From Cryptosporangium arvum DSM 44712 (GTDB taxonomy: Bacteria; Actinomycetota; Actinomycetes; Mycobacteriales; Cryptosporangiaceae): a stretch of DNA of 64,000 nt. Position 1 is the first letter of the stretch, and each line of letters opens with the position of its first letter. The DNA lies in NCBI RefSeq assembly GCF_000585375.1, contig NZ_KK073874.1, positions 4,929,251-4,993,250 on the forward strand, read 5' to 3'. The notes below the pieces were generated by a model that had not been told where the DNA came from, searched no databases, and worked only from the letters and a program-made list of their open reading frames with translations. Positions 58,953 through 64,000 of the stretch are shown here, piece by piece. A program made the translations under genes and the position numbers.

Positions 58953-60322
58953 CGGACCTCCTCGCGCCGGAAGATCGCCAGCTGGGTGGGCGGGCCGATC
59001 TCGGGGTCGTCGTCGCCGACCGGCGCGTGGTGCACGGAGTAGCCGTGCTCGTGCGCGACCGCCGCGGCCCACTGCGCGAACTCGGAGCGGGTCCACTCGA
59101 ACCGGTGGTCGGGATGGCGGAACGCCCCGGGGCGCAGGCCGGCGTAGCGGACGTTGTACTCGGCGTTGGGCGTGGTGACGAGCACGGTCCTGGGCCTCGC
59201 GGCACCGAACAGCGTGCGCGCGAGCGCGGGCAGGCGCGGCGGATCGAGGTGCTCGATCACCTCCATCAGCACGACCGCGTCGTAGTCGCGCAACCGGTCG
59301 TCCCGGTAGGTGAGCGAGGACTGGATCAGCTCGATCCGCGCCCGCACGTGGTCGGACATCCGGTCGAAGTTCAGGCGGCGGGCCGCGGTCTCCAGCGCGC
59401 GGGCCGAGACGTCGACGCCGAGGACCCGGGCGAACCGGGGATCGTTGAGCAGCGCGCGCAGCAGAGCGCCCTCCCCGCAACCGAGGTCGACGACGCTCGA
59501 CGCGCCCTCGGCGGCCAGCGCGGCGACGACCGCGTCGACGCGGCGGCGGGCCAGCGGGCGCGCCCCGGCGGCGACCGCGTTGTCGAGCGTCTCGGGCTCG
59601 GTGTCGTCGATCTCGGCCAGCCGGCCGACGGCGGAGAGCACCAGCTCGCGGCGGTGACGCAGGTACCGGCGGGTGATCAGGTCACGTTCGGGGTGCGTGG
59701 CCAGCCAGCGCCCACCGGCGCGCAGCAGCTTGTCGACCTCCTCCTGGCTGACCCAGTAGTGCTTGGTGTCGTCGAGCACCGGGAGCAGGACGTAGAGCTG
59801 GGTCAGCGCGTCGGCCAGGCGCACCTCGCCGGTGAGCTCCAGCGCGACGTACCGCGACGCGCCCCAGTCCGGTACCCGCGGGTCGAGCGGGATCGGCGTG
59901 GCGCGCACGCTCCAGCCCAGCGGCGCGAACAGCCGCTCGAGAAGCTCGGGGCCGCCCTGGCTGGGCACCGCGGGCAACCGGATCTCCAGCGGCAGCGGAC
60001 GCTCGGCGAGGTCGGGACGCGCGTCGCAGCGGCCGTTGAGCGCGGTGCGGAAGACCTTGCCCAGCGCGACCGCGAGCAGCGACGAGGCCACGTACGGCCG
60101 GTCGTTGACGTACTGGCTCAGCGACGCCTGCGCCGGGCCGCGCACCAGCGCGACCGGGTCGACCTCGAGCAGGAGCGCGACCGTGCTGCGCTCGGGCGTC
60201 GCTTCCGGCCACACCACGTGCGCGGCGCCGGCGGCGACGTCGAAGCGCAACGCCTTGTCGGGGTGCTTGTGCAGCAGGTACCCGAGGTCGGTGGCGGGCC
60301 GGTGGGTCGTGGACAGCGTCAT
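58949..60322 (-). CDS. hen1: 3'-terminal RNA ribose 2'-O-methyltransferase Hen1
   Basis: 457 residues. The N-terminal half (about 1-240) is the bacterial-specific Hen1 domain that activates Pnkp ligase (TDLGYLLHKHPDKALRFD, LEVDPVALVRGP, HYWVSQEEVDKLLRAG). The C-terminal methyltransferase has SAM motif VVDLGCGEGALLRALL and the metal ligands EVIEHLDPPRLPAL, with a further His in FRHPDHRFEWTRSEF. It 2'-O-methylates the 3' end at the break before sealing, which protects the repaired RNA from being cut again. ATG 60322 is preferred; a GTG two codons earlier is possible. Confidence 0.93.
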   Translation of the reverse strand: MTLSTTHRPATDLGYLLHKHPDKALRFDVAAGAAHVVWPEATPERSTVALLLEVDPVALVRGPAQASLSQYVNDRPYVASSLLAVALGKVFRTALNGRCDARPDLAERPLPLEIRLPAVPSQGGPELLERLFAPLGWSVRATPIPLDPRVPDWGASRYVALELTGEVRLADALTQLYVLLPVLDDTKHYWVSQEEVDKLLRAGGRWLATHPERDLITRRYLRHRRELVLSAVGRLAEIDDTEPETLDNAVAAGARPLARRRVDAVVAALAAEGASSVVDLGCGEGALLRALLNDPRFARVLGVDVSARALETAARRLNFDRMSDHVRARIELIQSSLTYRDDRLRDYDAVVLMEVIEHLDPPRLPALARTLFGAARPRTVLVTTPNAEYNVRYAGLRPGAFRHPDHRFEWTRSEFAQWAAAVAHEHGYSVHHAPVGDDDPEIGPPTQLAIFRREEVR

Positions 60323-60368
60323 GAGCACCGCGACAGTGTCGCGTGCCCCACCGACGATCTCGCCCCAA

Positions 60369-61073
60369 TTACGCCCCGGCCAGCGCGTCGAGCCCGGCCC
60401 GCGTGCCGATCCCGGCGCGGGCCGCCGGGTTCTCCCGGTAGTGGCGGATCGCGGCCGCGAGGAACTCCACGTCGACGAGCTCGTCGTGCACGGTGATGCT
60501 CTTCCAGCCGTCGTACCGGGTGAGCAGCCAGATCGTCCGCCCCTGGACGTGCTCGGGGTAGGGACCGCCGGGTTCGAGCACGTCCCAGACCACCCGGTGC
60601 CGGGGCGAGATCCGCAGACCGTCGGGGGTGAGCCGGAGAGGCCCCGACCGGAACAGCGCCCACACCATCAGCGGCACGACGAGCACCGCGACGACACGCA
60701 GCGCCAGGGAGTCCAGCTCCGGCTGGACGATCAGGTTCGCCACGATCGGCGCCTGCAGCACGAACACCGCGCCGAACCACGGCACGCCCCGGGGCAGCCG
60801 GAACTCCCCGGCGCCGACCACGAACGTCACCCGGGTCCACCGCCGGGCCAGCCGGAACAGCAGCAGGTAGAGCAGCGGCACCGCGAACAGGACGAGGAAC
60901 CCGGTGAGGAGCAGCCAGAGCGGCAGCTCGGACGCCGGCAGCGACCCGATCCAGGTGTACAGCGCGGCCGACACCGCGCCCAGCACCAGCGCCCCGAACC
61001 GCGCGCCGTGCACCAGCGCCGCGAACGGCATCATCGACGCACTCCGCTGCGTTCGGGCGAGAGGCTGCTCCAC
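60369..61073 (-). CDS. Membrane protein of unknown function
   Basis: 234 residues with four hydrophobic helices in two pairs (about 17-40, 52-72, 100-118 and 124-140), then a soluble beta-rich C-terminus (LRLTPDGLRISPRHRVVWDVL, GRTIWLLTRYDGWKSITV). This resembles PH-domain-like membrane proteins, but I cannot assign a family. It ends 46 bp before the Hen1 start in the same direction and may be co-transcribed. Confidence 0.65.
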   Translation of the reverse strand: MEQPLARTQRSASMMPFAALVHGARFGALVLGAVSAALYTWIGSLPASELPLWLLLTGFLVLFAVPLLYLLLFRLARRWTRVTFVVGAGEFRLPRGVPWFGAVFVLQAPIVANLIVQPELDSLALRVVAVLVVPLMVWALFRSGPLRLTPDGLRISPRHRVVWDVLEPGGPYPEHVQGRTIWLLTRYDGWKSITVHDELVDVEFLAAAIRHYRENPAARAGIGTRAGLDALAGA

Positions 61074-61094
61074 AGCGCCGACCCTAGCGGCCGC

Positions 61095-62312
61095 TCACCC
61101 GGCGAGCTGGTCGCGTCGGCGAACGAGGTAGGAGATCTCGCCGGCGTTGGTGGCCAGCGCGATCGCCCGGTCGTACGCGGCCCGCGCCGGCGCGCTGCGC
61201 CCCAGCCGGCGCAGCAGCTCGGCCCGGGTCGCGTGGAACGTGTGGTAGCCCTCGAGCGGCAGCCCGTCCACCTGCGCCAGCGCGACCTGCGGGCCGTCGA
61301 CCTCGGCGACCGCGATCGCCCGGTTGAGCCGGACGACCGGCGAGGGATCCAGGCGCGCCAGCTGGTCGTAGAGCGCGACGATCTGCGGCCAGGCGGTGTC
61401 CCGGACGTCCGGGGCGTCGGTGTGGACGGCGTTGATCGCGGCCAGGAGCTGGTAGCGCCCGGGGGCCTCGCCGGCGGCCAGCCGCGCCCGGACCAGGGCG
61501 TGGCCTTCGGCGACGAGCTCCCGGTCCCAGGCGCCGCGGTCCTGCTCGCCGAGCGCGACCAGTTCGCCGCCCGCCGTCACCCGCGCGGCCCGGCGCGCCT
61601 GCGTCAGCACCATCAGCGCCAGCAGCCCGGCGACCTCGCCGTCGGCGGGGAGCAGGCCGTGGACCAGCCGGGTCAACCGGACCGCCTCGTCGGCCAGGTC
61701 GTCGCGCAGGGGTGACCGGTCGGGGTCCGAGGCCAGGTAGCCCTCGTTGAAGATCAGGTAGAGCACGGCGAGGACGCCGGTGACGCGGGCCGGGAGGTCC
61801 TCGCGCAGCGGCACGCCGTACGGGATCCGCGCCGCCCGGATCTTCGCCTTCGCGCGGGTGATCCGCCGCGCCATCGCGGGCTCCTCGACCAGGAACCCGC
61901 GGGCGATCTCGGGCACGGTCAACCCGCCGACCAGGCGCAGGGTCAGCGCGATCCGGGCCTCCATCGCCAGCGCGGGGTGGCAGCAGGTGAAGACCAGCCG
62001 GAGCCGGTCGTCGTCGATCGCGCCGAGCGGCTCGGGGGTGTCGGTGAGCATCAGCGCCTCCTGGTGCTTCTCGTCGCGCCGGACCTCGCGGCGCAGGCGG
62101 TCGACGGCCTTGCGGTAGGCGGTGGTGGTGAGCCAGGCGCCGGGGTTGGCCGGGACGCCCTCGTCCGGCCAGCGTTCGACCGCGGTGGCGAACGCCTCCG
62201 CCGCCATCTCCTCGGCGACGTCGAGGTCGCCGAGGCGCCGGGCCAGGGTGGCGACCACCCGGGCCCACTCGTCACGGTGGACCCGGGTGATCGTGTCGGC
62301 GACGCCGGTCAT
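61095..62312 (-). CDS. ECF sigma factor, ECF42 type with C-terminal extension
   Basis: 405 residues. Region 2 (ARVVATLARRLGDLDVAEEMAAEAFATAVERW) and region 4 (ALTLRLVGGLTVPEIARGFLVEEPAMARRITRAKAKI) are followed by the long helical C-terminal extension of ECF42 proteins (YLIFNEGYLASD, RYQLLAAINAVHTDA, GYHTFHATRAELLRRLGR). The extension replaces an anti-sigma factor. The start overlaps the stop of the YCII/DGPF gene by ATGA, the hallmark pairing of this group. Confidence 0.9.
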   Translation of the reverse strand: MTGVADTITRVHRDEWARVVATLARRLGDLDVAEEMAAEAFATAVERWPDEGVPANPGAWLTTTAYRKAVDRLRREVRRDEKHQEALMLTDTPEPLGAIDDDRLRLVFTCCHPALAMEARIALTLRLVGGLTVPEIARGFLVEEPAMARRITRAKAKIRAARIPYGVPLREDLPARVTGVLAVLYLIFNEGYLASDPDRSPLRDDLADEAVRLTRLVHGLLPADGEVAGLLALMVLTQARRAARVTAGGELVALGEQDRGAWDRELVAEGHALVRARLAAGEAPGRYQLLAAINAVHTDAPDVRDTAWPQIVALYDQLARLDPSPVVRLNRAIAVAEVDGPQVALAQVDGLPLEGYHTFHATRAELLRRLGRSAPARAAYDRAIALATNAGEISYLVRRRDQLAG

Positions 62313-62641
62313 TCGCTGTGCGTCGGTCGGAGCTCGATCCGGCGGTTGCAGGCCTTCGACGCCTCGGTGGCCAGCCGCAGCGCGACGTCGAGATGCGGTG
62401 CGGTGATGATCCACAGGCCGACGACGTACTCCTTCGTCTCCACGTACGGCCCGTCGGTGAGCACGGGCTCGTCGCCGCGGTTGTCGACGACGGTGGCCGT
62501 GCCGGGCGCGCCGAGGCCGTCGGCGAACACCCAGTGGCCGCCGGTCCGCAATTTCTCGTTGAAGACGTCGATCGCGGCCTGCTCCTCCGGCGTGCCGGGG
62601 TGGGTGCCGTCGTCGAGCACGGACATCAGGTACTGCGCCAT
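62309..62641 (-). CDS. YCII/DGPF-domain protein
   Basis: 110 residues: MAQYLMSVLDDG at the start, then TDGPYVETKEYVVGLWIITAPHLDVALRLA with the DGPF-like motif (DGPY). These proteins are always next to ECF42 sigma factors and are thought to modulate them. The ATG at 62641 has GGGAG nine bases upstream; another ATG three codons earlier is directly on that site. Confidence 0.85.
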   Translation of the reverse strand: MAQYLMSVLDDGTHPGTPEEQAAIDVFNEKLRTGGHWVFADGLGAPGTATVVDNRGDEPVLTDGPYVETKEYVVGLWIITAPHLDVALRLATEASKACNRRIELRPTHSE

Positions 62642-62859
62642 CCGGATCATCTCCCGAGGTGTGCGGGGTGCGAGTCAACCCTGCTACGAACGGCGCCCGC
62701 CCGATCGGACACCCCCGCCGGGATCTTCTCGACACCGCCATCGACGGCTGGCGCCCACTGCCCTCAGCTTTCCGCGGAAACGGCCGATTTACTGCTCAAG
62801 CCAGGCTCTCGGACACCTGACGCGAGCCCACCGTTAGAGCGAGAGCCCGAGGACCCGCG

Positions 62860-63804
62860 ATGAAATTCCGCCTGGTGACCCGCAGCGACTTCGACGGACT
62901 GGTGTGCGCTGTCCTCCTGCGTCACCTGGACCTGATCGACGAGATCGTGTTCGTGCACCCCAAGCCGGTGCAGGACGGGCTGCTCGAGATCACCGAGCGC
63001 GACATCCTCACGAACCTCCCCTACTCGCCCGACGCGCACCTGGTCTTCGACCACCACCGCTCGGAGACCCTCCGCGTCGGCGCGAACTCGGCCAACCACG
63101 TCATCCGGCCGGACGCCCCGTCCGCGGCGCGCGTGGTCTACGAGTACTACGGCGGCCGGAAGGCGTTCCCGACGGTCTCCGACGACATGATGGAGGCCGT
63201 CGACGCCGGCGACTCCGGCGCGTACGACCTCGAGGACATCTTTTATCCCGAGGGCTGGACGCTGCTGAACTTCCTGATGGACAGCCGCACCGGCCTCGGA
63301 CGCTTCCGGCACTTCAAGATCTCGAACTACCAGCTGATGATGAAGCTGATCGGCGTCTGCGCGGAGAGCCCGACGGTCGACGACATCCTCGCCCAGCCCG
63401 ACGTCGCCGAGCGCGTGGACGTCTACCGCAAGCAGGCGAACGCGTTCACCGAGCAGCTGCGCCGCCTCGGTCGTCAGCACGACGACGTCGTGGTGGTCGA
63501 CTTCCGTCGCGAGCAGGTCATCCACGCCGGCAACCGGTTCATGGTCTACGCGCTGTTCCCGCAGGCACGGGTGTCGATCCACGTGCTGCCCGGCCGCGGC
63601 GGCACGAACACGGTGCTGGCGGTGGGCAAGTCGATCCTCGACCGCACGTCCCCCACCGACATCGGCGCGGTCATGCTGCGCCACGGCGGCGGCGGGCACC
63701 GGGCGGCCGGCAGCTGCCAGGTCGAGAACGAGCGCGCCGACTCGTTGCTGGCGCAGGTGATCACCGAAGTCGCGGCGAAACGGGAACCCGCATTGACTAC
63801 ATGA
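62860..63804 (+). CDS. DHH-family phosphoesterase
   Basis: 314 residues of the DHH/DHHA1 family: VTRSDFDGLVCAVLL (metal Asp residues), VFDHHRSETLRVG (DHH), VDAGDSGAYDLEDI, and a C-terminal DHHA1-type substrate loop LRHGGGGHRAAGSCQV. Relatives hydrolyse exopolyphosphate, pAp, oligoribonucleotides or cyclic dinucleotides; which applies here cannot be told. GAGGA precedes the ATG. Its stop codon lies inside a palindrome that fronts the next gene. Confidence 0.85.
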   Translation: MKFRLVTRSDFDGLVCAVLLRHLDLIDEIVFVHPKPVQDGLLEITERDILTNLPYSPDAHLVFDHHRSETLRVGANSANHVIRPDAPSAARVVYEYYGGRKAFPTVSDDMMEAVDAGDSGAYDLEDIFYPEGWTLLNFLMDSRTGLGRFRHFKISNYQLMMKLIGVCAESPTVDDILAQPDVAERVDVYRKQANAFTEQLRRLGRQHDDVVVVDFRREQVIHAGNRFMVYALFPQARVSIHVLPGRGGTNTVLAVGKSILDRTSPTDIGAVMLRHGGGGHRAAGSCQVENERADSLLAQVITEVAAKREPALTT

Positions 63805-63809
63805 TGTAG
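63797..63809. promoter_or_regulatory. Palindrome before the terminal hydrolase gene
   Basis: CTACATGATGTAG is a perfect 6-1-6 inverted repeat, AT-rich for this genome, ten bases before the GTG of the hydrolase. Its form (GACTACA...TGTAG) resembles BlaI/MecI-type operators. It overlaps the stop of the DHH gene. Confidence 0.45.
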
Positions 63810-63818
63810 ACAGATCGG

Positions 63819-64000
63819 GTGACCGACTTCTCGTCCGCGTACGACGCGGTCCTGGCGCAGTGGCCGGCCGGAACCGAGGCCGTCGACCTCCCGACACCGG
63901 TGGGGCGCACGCGTGTCCACGCGAGCGGCCGGGGCCGTCCGCTGGTGCTGCTGCACGGCGGTGGCGCGACCTCGACGGCCTGGTTCGCGCTGGCGTCCGC
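63819..64000 (+). CDS. Alpha/beta-hydrolase, 3' partial
   Basis: The first 60 residues are visible. A GTG start gives MTDFSSAYDAVLAQWPAG, then PTPVGRTRVHASGRGRPLVLLHGGGATSTAWFALAS, with the oxyanion motif LLHGGG of alpha/beta-hydrolases. The nucleophile lies beyond the window. A palindromic operator candidate stands ten bases upstream. The substrate is unknown. Confidence 0.75.
   Translation, partial: MTDFSSAYDAVLAQWPAGTEAVDLPTPVGRTRVHASGRGRPLVLLHGGGATSTAWFALAS

Noticed and set aside
1-64000. rRNA, tRNA or riboswitch genes
   Set aside because: I looked for cloverleaf-like and conserved RNA segments and recognised none; a covariance-model search would be needed to exclude small RNAs.

Overview
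The window is very GC-rich (well over 70%), with strong G/C bias at third codon positions, many GTG starts and ATGA/GTGA start-stop overlaps. With its families (KstR2, MMPL, LLM flavoenzymes, DesK/NarL kinases, SigE-family and ECF42 sigma factors, XRE-TPR regulators, CBM2-GH18 chitinase) it indicates a filamentous or soil actinomycete, not a Mycobacterium; genus cannot be fixed from sequence alone.

Layout. 0-6 kb: steroid C/D-ring (HIP) catabolism: enoyl-CoA hydratase, an acyl-CoA dehydrogenase pair, a truncated third dehydrogenase, divergent kstR2 and fadD3 with a KstR2 box between them. 6-8 kb: MDR oxidoreductase and divergent LysR. 8-14.9 kb: a LacI-controlled sugar/glycan island (solute-binding protein, two permeases, FAD oxidoreductase, divergent Tat-exported beta-propeller) with two matching LacI-type palindromes. 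14.9-16.5 kb: repeat-rich, probably non-coding. 16.5-23.7 kb: MMPL exporter, DesK/NarL two-component pair, small membrane protein, STAS protein, OmpR-type pair with a GerMN lipoprotein. 23.8-29.9 kb: chitinase, LLM oxidoreductase, DUF6282-type amidohydrolase, DUF998 protein, universal stress protein and Acg-type nitroreductase. 29.9-31.8 kb: decayed copies of a nitroreductase and a stress protein separated by six perfect 28-bp repeats. 31.8-32.7 kb: an intact IS5-type element. 32.7-36.3 kb: TauE/SafE permease, small membrane protein, DinB/DUF664 protein, membrane-anchored hydrolase.

37-46 kb is the most unusual part. A DnaK-like ATPase is fused through a low-complexity linker and one membrane helix to an extracellular branched-chain-amino-acid-type binding domain. 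It is divergent from a CBS protein that overlaps a 1240-residue FHA / IDO-PrnB-like / FAD-NADPH reductase / cytochrome b5 fusion. A 31-codon acidic peptide gene and an nsrR-hmp nitric-oxide operon with an NsrR-like operator follow. I read this as a candidate redox/NO-linked system built on a self-sufficient heme enzyme; its substrate is unknown.

46-50 kb: three TPR-type genes, one with three apparent helix-turn-helix domains. 50-54 kb: 56-codon Pro-rich peptide translationally coupled to an LLM enzyme, cysteine hydrolase, SDR, AraC regulator. 54-56.4 kb: SigE-family sigma/anti-sigma pair and a methyltransferase. 56.4-60.3 kb: Pnkp-Hen1 RNA repair operon. 60.3-64 kb: membrane protein, ECF42 sigma factor with YCII partner, DHH phosphoesterase and the start of an alpha/beta hydrolase.

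A recurring theme is low-complexity, minisatellite-encoded insertions inside otherwise ordinary enzymes (crotonase, acyl-CoA dehydrogenase, FadD3, MMPL, hydrolase, Hsp70 fusion), together with several non-coding tandem arrays.
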